Assembly (NCBI GenBank): GCA_019915135.1
Contig: JAHLMK010000002.1
Location: 2,790,001-2,854,000, forward strand
Direction: 5' to 3'
From: Strobilurus pachycystidiatus
Lineage: Eukaryota > Basidiomycota > Agaricomycetes > Agaricales > Physalacriaceae
Length of the DNA: 64,000 nucleotides
Numbering within the stretch: the stretch's first letter is position 1; each line of letters opens with the position of its first letter. The translations under genes and the position numbers were made by a program. Below, piece after piece: positions 10,052 to 21,859 of the stretch. The notes under the pieces are model-generated. The model made no database searches. It worked only from the letters and a program-made list of their open reading frames with translations, and was not told the DNA's origin.

Positions 10052-11385
10052 TCATACCCGTGAGTATCTACTTCTTCTGCTCCCTTCCACCCCTGGCCAC
10101 TCTCGGAGCATTTGTAGCTCTTTGTATTCATTCTCACCCCCGGTGCCTGTCGAGACAGTCCCTAGACTGCAAATTGTCACGTCGTGTGACAGGCCGTTGT
10201 ATACCGAATAGACATTCTCGACAGCAGCTCCTATCGTCTCAACAAGGCTCAAGTCATTGATGTTCAGATGCATCTCATTGAGGCCGCCGTAATTTGGAGG
10301 CTGCATAAGAAGGGATGGCTATATGCACATTGTAAGACTGAGCTCGCAATAACACATATACACAGAGCACGTACAAGGGCTGGGGGAACATTCGTGGTGC
10401 TGGCTAGCGTTACTGTAAGACACAGATATCGGAGGTGTTTGAGCTGCTGCAGATGTGTATGACTGTTGAGAGTCCTGAGCTCAAAAACAGGGATGTCAAG
10501 GACTTCCATGGTCTTGCAATGATAAAGACGGAGGGATTTGAGAAGGCTGTAGAAGCTAGCTTCGCATGCTGTACCAAGTTTGGAGTGAAGTCTGAGGCTT
10601 TTCAAGCCCTGGAATGACCGGATGTAAGAATCTAGCTCCATCATACTACCCAGATTGATGTTCACAAGACAGTCAATTTCTGTCAGTTGCACTTTGTCCT
10701 TCTCAAGTAAGCGCCAGAAGAAGGGATCAATCTCGTTTGTGTTGACAGTCAAGGATGTCAGCTTGCTAAAGGGCAAGAGAGCAGGCACCTCGTAACCTCG
10801 CTTCCAATGGCGTCTTGTGTCTGTTAAGTCGCTGATTGTTGCGTGTGTCAGCGACGCTGCATTGGCTTTGAGAATGTGTAGAACATCCTCGGCAAGATTG
10901 TGATCACTATCTGTGATTCTAGGAGGAGGAATGACAATGTGCCTCACGTGGGGGAACGAGTAGTAGGGTTCAAGGTCCCTGCGTGACATGTGTCGCCCAA
11001 CAAGACTCAAAGAGGTGATTTGAGGGTCATTTGACAGATCCTCAAAGAAGCGTTTCACATCCCTCACGGCACTATTGTCCATATCCTCCAATCTATATCA
11101 TCGTTAGCCACCATAAACATTATTGTGGCGTACTTACATGAGAAGAGTGGCGGGTCCCGAGTCATCGAGATGATCAATAGTTTCCACAGTATCACTTCTA
11201 AAGGCCCTCCGAGTCAAACGTCGGAAGAAATGCTGGAGACCTGAGGATAGGTTCTGTGGCTCGGAGAAGTTGGTGGGAGTTATATGAAGTTCCGAGTCGT
11301 ACCGCGGCGGCCTCCTATTGTGTACAGGAACAGTGCTGACGAAGTTTCTAGAGTCAGTAGGACCGTCATCGCCACTTTTTTCCAC
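10052..11385 (-). CDS. F-box/LRR-like protein (diverged), 5' end uncertain
   Basis: Exons (minus) 11385-11138, 11092-10414 and 10300-10052 join in phase. It is a head-to-tail neighbour and paralogue of the gene at 8099-9953: shared blocks 'ITSLSLVGRHMSRRDLEPYY', 'FPHVRHIVI', 'VQLTEIDCLVN' and, in the last exon, 'NEMHLNINDL', which matches the IEQIHLNV block of the other F-box B genes. The ATG at 11385 is inside a frame preceded by a possible acceptor, so further 5' exons up to about 11.6 kb are likely; I could not place an F-box there. A role as substrate receptor in ubiquitination is inferred only from family resemblance. Confidence 0.55.
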
Positions 11386-11859
11386 GAGAATGGCCTGGAA
11401 ACAGAGTCAACTGAATGGCCTACGGGCAAAAAGAACGTGGCTTGTCGTACTTGACTCGGACTCATGATCCAGTTGGGAGTACTAGGTGGCGAGACATCGA
11501 TCTGTGGTTGGATAAGTATGCTAGGTCAAGGAACAGGGACATTTTTTGCACTTGGATGTCGTTGGTTGACCTTGCCGAGCCGCTGGGATGGTTGTACTTC
11601 ATTGTGGCTTGGTGGATATGGGAGGAATGAAAGAAGAAACGAGATACTTGATTAGGTTCTGCGTGTCGTTTTTAACACAAAAACGGATCATTCTGAGGCT
11701 GTACTGGTCATAGCGGATGCCGAATCCGGTTGTTTCCAGGCTAATGTGGCGCGGTTGTAGAACAGATGGAACAGACGCATGGCCTTCTGGGTGGTTTTGT
11801 ATGAGCGTAGTGTGCCCAGATTTTGTGTAACGCTAGGATGTTCAACCTAGTTGACTGGA

Positions 11860-12420
11860 AAGAGACGCTCGGTGACAGCGGCTGACAAATTCAGCCCCCA
11901 CAGGGCGGACTTTTCCGAGCCGATCGCGGCTCTTCTTCCTCTGTCCACCATCATCGCCCGCCTTTCCGCTCTCAATAGCGGGAACAAGTACAGCATCGTC
12001 CGCATCGGTGCCATGTAGCTCTCTACGTCGCTTCCATTGGCCGGAGTCATGCGACCCGGCGCTCAGCCAACAATGACCGAACAGATGTGCTTGTTTCCCC
12101 GATCCATTGGCTCGAGGCTGGCATTCTTGCATCCGTTTACGTTCTGTGCGGCCGAGGAGCTGTAGCTGGCCAACATTACGATGTGACAGAACGCCACGAG
12201 GCATAAGGTGCGCGACAATCCATAGTCTCCGTCGCACACTGTATCAATGACCTTTTGGTAGGCAGGCCGTGATCTGAATATCTTCTGAAGGAACGTCGAC
12301 TGTGGCTTCGCCTCCGTCCTCTTCCTAATGTACCCCTTGGGCTACGTCTCTGTCGCAACATCGTCGTGGAAGAGCTCCCCATGATGCATGTTCACCTATT
12401 GAGCCTCCTTGCCACACAGT
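11860..12420 (-). repeat. Dispersed repeat copy lacking a clean telomere-like end
   Basis: The segment matches the repeats at 32442-33010 and 54700-55328 (shared blocks: CGAGCC.GTC.CGGCTCT, CATCGCCCGCCTTCCCGCTC-like, GTACAGCATCGTC). In one frame it reads as a degenerate D-G-T-D-A-D-D-A-V-L-V-type peptide also visible in the other copies. The CCCTAACCC end has decayed here. A minus-strand frame of 131 aa (11842-12237) is part of this repeat and not a gene. Confidence 0.5.
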
Positions 12421-12439
12421 CCGGCGAAGTGTATTCTAT

Positions 12440-13050
12440 TTGTCCAGATACTCGGAATCATGCAAGCTGCCAGTGGAAGGACAAGCCCTCGTCCAGCAAG
12501 ACGTAGAGGCTGTACCAGGACATCTGGATTATTATGACTTTGTCCTGCGGGCCTTCGATGTAAACTCGTCGCTCTCTTTGAACCATCACGTCAACTAACT
12601 GAACCATCAGGGTGCAGACCTTGCTTTCGGCGCAACTCATCTCTTGGAGCCCTTTGATAGACACCTAAACAGAGCCCGCGCGGCCGCCATCGAAGTCCGG
12701 CAGGGCAAACGCTTCGTCGCCGCCGCCGCCACGCCGACACTCAGGCACGATGTCTGGAGCTCCCTCCCCCGCCACGACCACACCGCACTTGCAGAGCAAG
12801 GTTCTCATCAACGAGTACCTCGTGAAGACCTGCTTTGCTCTCGGGCAGAAGACAGGTCTTACACGTCAAACCTCCTGGATTGCAATTTGCCTGTGAAAGA
12901 TGCAAGCGGGAAGACGTATGTGTGGCGCCAGTCTGTAAAGCCTGAGTCAAAAGTCCCGTTCATCAGCGAGGCGGAGCAAGGGACAAACGTCTATACCTAC
13001 CGAGGCGATCTTCCGCGACCGCTGACAGCCAAACCTACCTGCCTGGTGGC
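12440..13050 (+). pseudogene. NmrA-like reductase pseudogene
   Basis: Remnant of the NmrA-like family found intact at 19.2, 33.9, 35.2 and 53.0 kb. Exon 1 has lost its start and Rossmann motif; what remains reads as VTRNPSSPKG-like debris then the D-L-D-Y-Y-D-F-V-L-R-A-F end, followed by a conserved 51-bp intron and the start of exon 2 (ARAAAIEVRQGK). Frameshifts after about 12790 scramble the rest, although blocks equivalent to SNLLDYDSPVKD and YVWRQPGKPESKVPF are still recognisable in other frames. It lies tail-to-tail with the MLKL-like gene at 13339-15073. Confidence 0.8.
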
Positions 13051-13338
13051 TCCTGATCCCAAACGGTGACCTAGCTCCCCGAGATTTTGCTACCCAAATC
13101 GACCTCAACGGCAGCACTACTGGTGAACGATACACGATTGCAGTACAGAGGTCCGTGGTACGCAGCCACGCGAGGCAGAGTTATCGAATGGCTGGAACAA
13201 TATGTAGACAAAGCGAATCGTTCGTGTAGACTAGCAAAGGTACGTGTACACACCAAATAGACAGATATACAGCATTGCCACGGCAGCCTAAGCCCTAAGC
13301 ACCAGCGGATATCAATCATGAGATTCGCCAGATCTTCC

Positions 13339-15073
13339 TTAGGCTCTAGCACTCAGTCTCATCATTGCCTATAAGGTGTAAGCTGAGGATAATGTCTACA
13401 AGGATCTGACAAACCACCAAGATTGTATCCAGCTTTCGGTCAGCTTCCAGCTGCGACGCGCGCAGCAATTGCACCTCTGCATGAGTCGATCGTTGAAGCT
13501 CCTGAAGACCTGCCAGCAAGTGGGCCGTCGATACACTGTGACTAATCTAAAAATTTCGGTGGGTTCCAAGCATGGTGAGATGGAGTATGTCTTTCCTACA
13601 TACCTCGAAAGCCTTCAGGGCGTCATCGAGCATCTGGCGTAGCTCCTGCAGACGACCATCTATCCTGGATCGGTTGAAGAGATATATCAATCGATTGGTC
13701 TTCGAGAAGGTCTCAAGCGTCTGTTGGATGGTTTCGAGGGTCCTGTGTTACGGGAGATCAGCCGCTCATCGGGAGAAGTAGGACACGGAAGACTCAAGAG
13801 CGTACTTCCAGAGGCTCATCAGTCGTGCGTCAACTACAGGAGTTGTGACGGTGGACGAACGCGCAAGCTCGTCGATGATCGCCGATAACACATTTGCCGC
13901 GTGCCGAGCTAAGGGCAGATAGCCTTGCCTCCAGGATTTCGCGCCCTGTGCTTTGCGTGAACATTCGGTATGTGCAAGCTCGAATATCCACCTACCTTGA
14001 CGGCGTCAATAATTTTCCTTGTAGTGCCGCACGCACCCTCAAGAAATGAACCAACGATGGGTATCATCTTTGCCACACTTTCTGCAACATCAAGACAGAA
14101 GATTGCAGAGTCGAGGGATGCAACGCCCGCCAGGGACAGATCCTCGTCGGGAACAATGGTTGCGATCCTTGCAAATTGGGATAGACTTTCAATGCGAGCG
14201 TCCTTCTCGCGTATGCATGGGATGAGGAGAAGAAAGATATCGAAAGAAACTGCACTGAACACGGTCTCTCTCCTCCCAAAGACACTTGAGTAATAGAAAA
14301 GCTCCATCCCCATTATGAGTATTGTTTTGCCTTCTTTTATTCTGATTGGAGCAGGGTAATCAGGTCAATTTCAAGAATGCCACAGCGCAATTGACGCACC
14401 TCGTGAACCCAGTGTCATCCAGTCGCTGACCAAAATCTGGCATAATCTGCACCTGTTAATGGCTAGAGGAGTCTGGAAAGGAAAGAAACATACCCCCATC
14501 CTCCGGCAGATATAACCGATGTTCAAATGTGTGCGGGCGAGTTCATTTAAGCACTTTGCGGTATTCCCGTAGCAAGACTGCTGCGCAGTTTCCAGGCTGC
14601 GTTCCTGAAACGTACACATGTGAGTCAAGAATGGGAAAAAGGATCAGGGAACAGTGACGCACTCTTCCTCCCGAACGGACGATTTCCAACGAGCAGTTCA
14701 ACTCCATTCGCATCATCATCAAGAGGAAGGCGGCTTCATTTCGTATGTTTGACCTCCGAGAAGTCCGAGAACTTAACATGTCCAGGACAAAATCCACTAT
14801 GTCTATCACACGCTGATAGTCGTTGTGGAAAGTGGCCACTTCCCGCTTGATTCGAGAGATGTCGGGGGAGCTCGAGAAGTCTTTCCAGAGGGAGTCTCCG
14901 TCCTTCACCTTCACCTGGTCCATGATGCCCCCCTCGTCTACGCCATTTCCCTTGTCTGGGTGTGAGTCTCCCTGATCCGCAATCTTTCCATTGTCGGTGT
15001 CCTCGTCTCCCCCCTCGGAAGCCGAATGCAACTCCTTTGAGGCCGCATCGCTGCTGACGTCGACGAAAGACAT
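13339..15073 (-). CDS. MLKL/HeLo-like helical-bundle protein, 8 exons, 453 aa
   Basis: Exons (minus): 15073-14663, 14604-14494, 14452-14400, 14341-13996, 13945-13806, 13742-13604, 13546-13415, 13368-13339; phases close and most boundaries coincide with the paralogue at 21860-23396 (exons of 53, 140 and 139 nt are the same length in both). The N-terminal 60 residues are acidic and disordered. The middle contains SVAKMIPIVGSFLEGACGTT, which is the pattern of the MLKL-NTD/HeLo-like four-helix bundles common in agaricomycete cell-death and STAND proteins ('hydrophobic-P-x-V-G-x-F-L-E-G-A'). A long helical region follows (NVLSAIIDELARSS, LQELRQMLDDALKAFE), ending with a LSARA tail. No kinase, NB-ARC or repeat domain is attached. 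A membrane or cell-death role is inference from the family. Confidence 0.75.
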
Positions 15074-15285
15074 GGGTGATTGATGAGAGATAAGAGTGAA
15101 AGGCTCATCAACCACGAGTGGCAGGAGCAACAAATTTAATGCCTCCGTCCCCCCGACTGCCCCGTTTGGTCATGATTCACCAAACTGACGGTGACGATCA
15201 CTGACGAAGATACTTGACATGCAATAGACGTAAAAGAGAATATGTATCCTGATACACTTCGGACGGTAGTAATGGGCGAAGTCTG

Positions 15286-16702
15286 CATCAGCAAGTTCTC
15301 CCGAAAACTGTTCGGAACTTTTTGAACTTTTCCCCTGCCAAAATCGGGCCGAAAAGTTGAACCCCAGTGAAAAGTCCATATACGCTGAGCGAGGGTAAAC
15401 GAGGGAGATCAAGGATCGATCAATTTGATGGTGACAGATCGAGCTCTGTCGAGCTCTATCGTTGACTCTCGTCTCCATCCCTTCATTCTTGTATTCTGTC
15501 ATGTTATAACTGTTTCATGTGGCTCGGCCCTTTGGTGGTCGATTGCAGTGTTTTTGATTTCACGCACATGCACGTGCGTTTGGTTGAGAATTGCCCGGCA
15601 ATAATTCCACAAGTCAAACTCCGTTCCTTTCCTCTCACCACTTTCCTCCGCACATTTTCCTGAACCAAATTTTTTACACTCTTCCTTTCACCAACCACTC
15701 TGGGCTGAGGCGACAAGCAAGGCAGCGGCGTCGACACCCGTCAGGACGAGGACCATGCCCCCCGACAGGACGAGGATACCTGCCGACAGGACAAGGACCA
15801 TGCCCGCCCGGCCCCACCGACCGGACAAGGACACGGACTACGTTCGCACGTTGCGCAGGACGAGGAGGCTACGATGACCCGACGAGGACGAGGACGAAAT
15901 GAGGACCGCGCGAAAGACGACTCCGAGGATGACAAGCGCGACAGCCCCATAGGACGACTACGACGCACAGGACGAATGCGAGAACGTCCTGAACACGACA
16001 CCGCGCATATATAGGACAGCAACAAGCACGGGAGAGTGTCGGCAACACGCGAGTGCAACGGAGGGACGCCACACGACACAAATGACTCGAATCACAGCCG
16101 CGGGCCCTTCATTTTCTCAATCTACTTGTCTTTGTACTAGCCAATATTCGTGTACTCGAGATCTCTGCAGTAGTAGTACATGCACAATAGAACAACTATT
16201 TCATATTTTATTATTTCCTCAATGAAGAGTCCATACTGTACAGGCAGGGAACCAGCCAATTATTTCAGGCCGGAAGGCACGGTTCCCGTAATGTTGGTCG
16301 ATGAACATTGCCCAACGTCGTTGTACCTAGATTTCCCATCAAACTACGTGCGCTCTGGTAGAGGCTGAGCATGGATTATCGTGGAATTTCGGGTTGACCT
16401 AATTTTCCACGATCAGCCTCGCTCACCGCATACGGACTTTTCACTGGGGTTGAACAGTCAACAGTCAAACAGCTAGGTCCGAAACCCTGAACAGTTCGAT
16501 CACTCGGAGTCACCTTGCACATCCCCCTCCCTCCCACATAGAATTCCCGCTGGGTTCAGAGGGCATGAAATGAATGTTAAAATAATGTATTAGATTTTCA
16601 GGTACCAGAAATAGTCAACGGTGGTGGTAGACTACTTAAAAATTCAAACAAACAGTGGAAAAGTCCGAACAGCCGACCAGCAATCGGGGAGGTTTGCTGA
16701 TG
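15286..16702. mobile_element. MITE copy (TIR CATCAGCAA) interrupted by a nested element
   Basis: The two ends of a 324-bp-type MITE, intact at 17725-18048, are present as 15286-15362 and 16456-16702. Terminal inverted repeats begin CATCAGCAA and include TGTTCGGAAC / GTCCGAACAG blocks. Between them lies the nested element 15363-16448. The near-perfect match to the intact copy shows the insertion is recent relative to the MITE family. A target duplication for the MITE itself is not clear (at most 2-3 bp). Confidence 0.8.
15363..16448. mobile_element. Nested 1.09-kb element with TIRs and TTGAAC-type duplication
   Basis: Ends are inverted repeats: CCCAGTGAAAAGTCC at the left and GGACTTTTCACTGGG at the right, with further matching CGCTGAGCGAGG / CCTCGCTCACCG. 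It is flanked by GTTGAAC at 15356-15362 and 16449-16455, a duplication of a sequence present once in the uninterrupted MITE copy at 17725-18048, so the insertion site is proven by comparison. The exact boundary is ambiguous by one base (5- or 7-bp duplication). Inside, 15700-16000 is a purine-rich low-complexity stretch built on GACAGGACGAGGACC-like units. No transposase frame seen. Confidence 0.8.
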
Positions 16703-17724
16703 TGTTCACCCCCCCGTTCACATAGATGGCGCTGAAGTTGAGCTGAACCTCAAGGAGTGTCTCCGCGCACCAGGCGCTCCTACCAACGTGCTACAAACCT
16801 GGCGATCAAGTCATTCTTTGTACAGGCGACTCGGTCTCCGTGGGCCGGGGAGTGCAATGTAATGCGTGGGCACCCGTCGCGTCCGGCGGCGCTGAGTTTC
16901 AGCGGTTGGTGGAAGAAGCCAGCGGTACCTGGAATCGATAGTTGAGAAGACGCCGAAGAAGAGGTTCTCTGGCCAGCCAGGTATGACTGGTATGCTACAC
17001 CGTGAGACGCACTGTTTACCGCGGCGCGCTCGTCCGGCGTCGCTAGAATAAACAACGACAGCGCCTCGGACGGACAGAGGGCTGCTGGGCAACATTCTTG
17101 AGTGAGCAAAGTGAGCAAAAAAAAGTTGGTCGTTGGCAAGGCCGTGGTGACCGTGGAGTGGTTGCAATGCGACAGAAAAATGGGTCGACTCGTCGGGTTA
17201 GGGCTACTATCAGGATTTCTGTCCTTGAAACCTAACAACGACGTTGCAAAACCTCGTTCTCTAAGATCACCCGAGCTGCATAAGACCTCGTTCTATTCGA
17301 TGAAACGACGACGCAGCATACAAGATGACGGTAAGAGGATAAGAAAAATCACATATCGGGTTTCCGCCAGCGTCAGGTCCTGGGTTCGATTACCAACCTT
17401 ACAGATGTAGACTCATACTAGACATTTCGTTGAATTCTGCAGAAGTGCGGCAGCTGATATAAAGTGTTGAACACAAGGCCTGTCTTTAAACTTGGATACC
17501 GTGTCTTGATACAGTAGTTTGACAGACGGATTGATTACGACTCACATGAAGATGCAGTGATATTGTACTTATGGCGAAGTTTGTTTTCTCCGGCGTGCAG
17601 AATCGGCGGAGAGTTCATAGTCCATATGATGTACATCCAAACAAGGGCTGACAGCTCACAGGGATGTCTCAATCGACTCATAAGCAACGAAACTTGATCT
17701 ACGCATCCTACCGATACCCGCCGA
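16703..17724. other. 1 kb without a recognisable gene
   Basis: Open frames on both strands (16780-17238 minus, 17102-17410 plus) have no motif and no splice support. A single GGGTTAGGG motif at 17195-17203 may be the end of another degenerate telomere-motif repeat. A GGTTCGAT string near 17385 resembles a tRNA T-loop but has no matching stem. Confidence 0.4.
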
Positions 17725-18048
17725 CATCAGCAAGTTCTCCCGAAAACTGTTCGGAACTTTTTGAACTTTTCCCCTGCCAAAATCGGGCCGAAAAGTTGAA
17801 CAGTCAACAGTCGAACAGCTAGGTCCGAAACCCTGAACAGTTCGATCACTCGGAGTCACCTTGCACATCCCCCTCCCTCCCACGTAGAATTCCCGCTGGG
17901 TTCAGAGGGCATGAAATGAATGTTAAAATAATGTATTAGATTTTCAGGTACCAGAAATAGTCAACGGTGGTGGTAGACTACTTAAAAATTCAAACAAACA
18001 GTGGAAAAGTCCGAACAGCCGACCAGCGATCGGGGAGGTTTGCTGATG
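17725..18048. mobile_element. Intact 324-bp MITE (TIR CATCAGCAA)
   Basis: Starts CATCAGCAAG and ends TTTGCTGATG. Inner parts of the repeats match imperfectly (AACTGTTCGGAAC against GTCGGCTGTTCGGAC). It is nearly identical to the split copy at 15286-16702. It ends 6 bp before the ATG of the Vps62-family gene, so it now forms the immediate 5' flank of that gene. Flanking CGA triplets on both sides could be a 3-bp target duplication. Confidence 0.8.
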
Positions 18049-18053
18049 CGACT

Positions 18054-18917
18054 ATGATGCATTCCTCTCCGAGTCTCAACTCCGACGCTCTCCTGGCCTT
18101 TCAACACCCGAATGGCTACGAACGATGGCAGCGATGATAAATGGGGCTTCGCAACGTGGCGTCCAAACTGTTAGTTCGTCGTACCTTACTCTTAACACGA
18201 TCCTAAACATACAGTCAGTGCCGGACGGATGGTTCTATCTCGGACAAGCCGCGAGTCAGCACTGGGAGTATCCCCCGGAATACAAAAGTATGATTGTGAA
18301 GGAGCTCGCCCCGAACGTCCTGAAAGACGTCAAAGACTGGGAAATGGTGTGGTGCAACAAGGGGTCTGGGCCGAAGACAGGCTGGTTCGCCCTACGGCAC
18401 GGCATCCCGCCGAACGCCGACTATGTCGTCCTCGGCGGCATTTTTAGCAGCAAGGACCACTGGGCGAAACCGAGCGGAGACCAGACGTGGGGCATCAAGG
18501 CCGTTCGCAAGGACGTGGTGGAGATGTGGTCCGTTGCCAAGAATGTGGCGGGCACTGTTAATCTTCTCAACATGCTGTGGGACAACGAAGGATCCCGCGG
18601 GACCCAATACGGATCGGTGTGGTATATCGGTCAAGGCGACAGCAGTGATGATTATGTTTGGCCACTTTGCATGATCCCCTCAGGTGACGATCATGACTTT
18701 AGAGAGCCGCCGGGCGATTGGTGTTACTTGTTACTCGCCTACAAGACTCTGTGGTTGTATGAATCTGGAGCTGCTAGAGCGGCTGCTGCTGCTAGCATCA
18801 TCAATATCTCCAAGGAGGTGTCAATACGTTTTCTGCATGTTGCCGAGATGGTGATTTCTTGTACAGGGCAAGGAACGTTCCTTGAAGACTATAGGTAACG
18901 CCTCGAAGAACACATAA
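18054..18917 (+). CDS. Vps62-domain protein, copy 1, exon 1 frameshifted
   Basis: Exons 18112-18169, 18219-18817 and 18867-18917 join in phase from the internal ATG at 18112 (MATNDGSDDK), giving about 235 aa. The ATGs at 18054/18057 open a frame equal to the normal N-terminus of the paralogues, but a small indel around 18100-18110 puts it out of phase. The body is the Vps62/DUF946 fold found in fungal and plant proteins of unknown biochemistry: PDGWFYLGQAAS, VKELAPNVLKDVKDWEMVW, NKGSG, VVLGGIFSS, IKAVRKDVVEMWS, SGDDHDF. A MITE ends 6 bp upstream of 18054, so the native promoter has been displaced. It may be a dying copy or a shortened functional one. Confidence 0.65.
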
Positions 18918-19219
18918 TAGGTTTGGAAGGAGGATGCAAATCAAGATTCGGGGGAAGGTACAGATGAGATGCCGGCTGAGCGTGGACATGAGGTACTAAC
19001 AAGAAATGCGGAATAATGTAAGCTTACTCTTACATATGAAAAAGGCATCGAAGCATTGGCTGATTCGTGAGCGTCGACGCGGCACATTTGACGCAATCGC
19101 AAATGCAGCATCTTCAATTGTCCGACCTGTTTACATTTGTTCCATTAAACGTCACGAACATTACCGGTACCGGTATCCAAGAGACGTACAAGGACATTTC
19201 TCTTCTGATCATCCCATCT

Positions 19220-20263
19220 TCAAGCCTTGACCGCACTCCAATCCATCTTCCTGAACGCCTCCTCAACACCAACCAAATCCCCCTCCCCAATCCCCAACTC
19301 CTCTCTCGTAACCTCCTCAAAACCAGGCTTCGTCCACCCATCCGCCCCCTCCCCGCCGAAATTCGAAAAATACACCACATTCAGCCCAAGCTCCTCCCCA
19401 AACGCCTCCCCAAACTTGAACCCCTTCTTGAACTCCTCAAACGACACCTCCACCATCTCCGCCTCCACACCAACGACCTTCGCCCAAAGGGCGATCACTT
19501 GAGTAAACGTGAGCACGTCCGAATGCCCTTTGACGTACTTCCCCGCTGTCAAGGCGCGGTTGCGGAAGATCGCCTCGGTATAGACGCCCGTCCCCTGCTC
19601 CGCCTCGCCGATGAACGGGACCTTCGACTCGGGCTTCCCGGGCTGGCGCCACACGTACGTCTGCCCGTTTGCGTCTTTCACCGGCGAATCGTAATCCAGG
19701 ATGTTCGACGCGTAGTATCCAAGGAAGAGGTACGTCGTCTTCTGCGCGAGAGCGGGGTAGGTCTTGGCGAGGTACTCATCGACGAGGACCTTGCTCTGCA
19801 AGTGCGGCACGGTGTGGTCGTGGCAGGGGAGGGAGCTCCAGACATAGTGTTTGAGCGTCGGCGTAGCGGCGGCGGCGTCGACGAGGTGTTTGCCCTGCCG
19901 CACCTCGATGGCGGCCGCGCGCGCGCTGTCTAGCTGTCGAGCGAAGGGCTCCCAGAAGTTGGTTACACCAAAGGCAAGTTCGGCACCCTGATGGTTCGGT
20001 TAGTTGACACGACGAATCGGAGAAAGCGACGAGCTTACCTCGAAGGCGCGCAAGACGGAATCATAGTCGTCCAGATCGCCTGCTACGACCTCTACGCCCT
20101 GCTGGGCGAGGGCTTGTCCTTTCGGACTCGATGGGTTCCGAGTGACTGCACGGATAGAATATACGTCGCCCGAAAGCGACTTCTTGTTGGCAGCAAGGAG
20201 GCTGGAGACGACTGAGCCGCCCTGCTTTCCAGTTGCTCCGAATACGACGACGAGAGAAGGCAT
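19220..20263 (-). CDS. NmrA-like NAD(P)-binding protein, 2 exons, 330 aa
   Basis: Exons 20263-20039 and 19987-19220, separated by a 51-bp intron at phase 0. The N-terminal Rossmann motif GATGKQGGSVV follows a hydrophobic first strand (MPSLVVVF), and AVTRNPSS contributes the usual basic residue for the cofactor phosphate. This is the NmrA/isoflavone-reductase-like branch of the atypical short-chain dehydrogenases, whose members sense or use NAD(P). The catalytic Tyr-x-x-x-Lys of classical SDRs is not evident. Same 225-nt exon 1 and 768-nt exon 2 as the copies at 33856 and 35185. It diverges from the MLKL-like gene at 21860. Substrate unknown. Confidence 0.85.
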
Positions 20264-21089
20264 GTTGCTTTAGATGATGTGTTGATAGCAGTTTTCCATT
20301 CGGCACCCAGCTTATAAGGGCGAATCTCAGAAGGACGGTCAGTGGCCTGCGTAGGTTCAATCATCAATTGAATGAGAAGCGGAGAATGGTTAATTGCTTA
20401 CCAGACCAAACGTAGGGTCAATCTGAGTGATGCGAGTTCACGATGGCTTGGGTAAATGCCGAGTCGGGATATAGACCCTGGACTCAGTCAGCGTCTGTGC
20501 AAACGGTAATTGGGCTGACAGCGATGCTTACTGTGTCGGACAAGCAAACGTCATCCTTTGCCAGTCAAACATTCAAGTTGAGGTGTGAAAACTCGATACA
20601 GGTGAATATCGAAACACGTCCCATCCAACGCGTTCAGTGGGGTAGTTCGACGCTTAGAGACGTCGAACGATCAGAAGAGATCGTGGAGAAATGAAGAGAT
20701 TGTGGAGAAATGAACAGGACGATGGGACGAGAGGGGTGTTTTCGTCACGGAATTACTGTCGAGAGGTCATTACTTTGGAGGGGTGGCCACTACGGCACGA
20801 CGCGTACCTTCTGCTGTTTGCGCAACGATCGCGTCATTGTCTTGGACAAGAACTAGATCAAGGATAGGGGGATTCCAGTGTCATGCCAAACCAGAGCTGA
20901 CATGGACATGCTGGGCCAGAGTTGTGCGGATGAATCCAGAATGGATCCCTGAGCCACGGCCCACGGGCATCAGTCAACGTGTGAACACGCGGTGCATGGG
21001 GATATTAATGTCGCATATACATCGCTTGCAGGATGGTTGTGAGTCGACGCTTGGGGGCCGCCCAACAGTCATAGCGCGTCATCTGGCTA
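20264..21089. other. No recognisable gene
   Basis: Only short frames. A tandem duplication of a roughly 19-bp unit (GAAGAGATyGTGGAGAAAT) lies at about 20675-20712. From about 20760 the sequence begins to resemble the 5' part of the telomere-motif repeat that ends at 21476. Confidence 0.35.
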
Positions 21090-21476
21090 ATTGAAGTGGA
21101 CGATGTCAAGCGAAGCTGGTTGAGGTGTTTTCTGAAAGGTCAATACTTTGAGGGTGAAGAGTGCTGCATGAGGCGCACCTTCCGCCGTGTAGCGCTCTTT
21201 CGGCGTCGTCAGTGCGGCAAGTCGAGTCATCGCCTTGACAGGGGACGGATGTGAAAACCGAGGTGATTGTGAGTAAATACGCCGCTGTTCATTGGCGGGG
21301 CGCCGCGTGGCAGGAGAACAGGCCGACGGGGGCGGCGTAGCATGGATCTCTGTCGGTTGATGCGGATGGCGCTGTCCTCCTTGTGCAGCCGCCATTTCGC
21401 AGTAAGGCGGGCGTGCCGATGATGGAAAGAGGAAGAGCCGCAATTGGCTCCAGGCGCAATCTTTGGGTTAGGGTTA
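21090..21476 (+). repeat. Telomere-motif dispersed repeat
   Basis: Ends in GGGTTAGGGTTA at 21465-21476. Upstream sequence matches the inverted copy at 7811 and, more weakly, those at 32442 and 55328. It sits between the divergent NmrA-like and MLKL-like genes. Plus-strand orientation is assigned with the TTAGGG motif as the 3' end. Coding potential is broken by stops. Confidence 0.55.
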
Positions 21477-21859
21477 TATTTGTCAGCACAGGGCGCATTC
21501 CCGCGCCCCTTCTTGCCACGAATCGGAACAGCGCACTCCCAGTACATGACGGCTAGATCGTAGACGACGACCGACGACGCCGAACTGAATTCTCCAGGAC
21601 AATGGCTGCCAGGCATGATATGCACGATGCCGTGCCTTTTACTTTCTTCCTTTTTAATTGTTCTCACTGTGTGTCAAACCTGCCGAGTCCTCTGTGCGCA
21701 TACGCTGTACCTTGGTGGATAGCTTGCATCTATATCGCATTCCTTGATCATATCATTGAATTGCAGATGCCGGCATAGCTGTTTTCTGTCGCTCGTGACT
21801 GATATGCCAGTGACATCGCCTTTCGACAGCACGTTTCTTTTTCCTTGTTCCCATCGACC

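Noticed and set aside
17370..17410. A tRNA (GGTTCGAT T-loop-like string)
   Set aside because: The flanking bases cannot form the T stem and no acceptor or anticodon arms are found; at most a tRNA-derived repeat.
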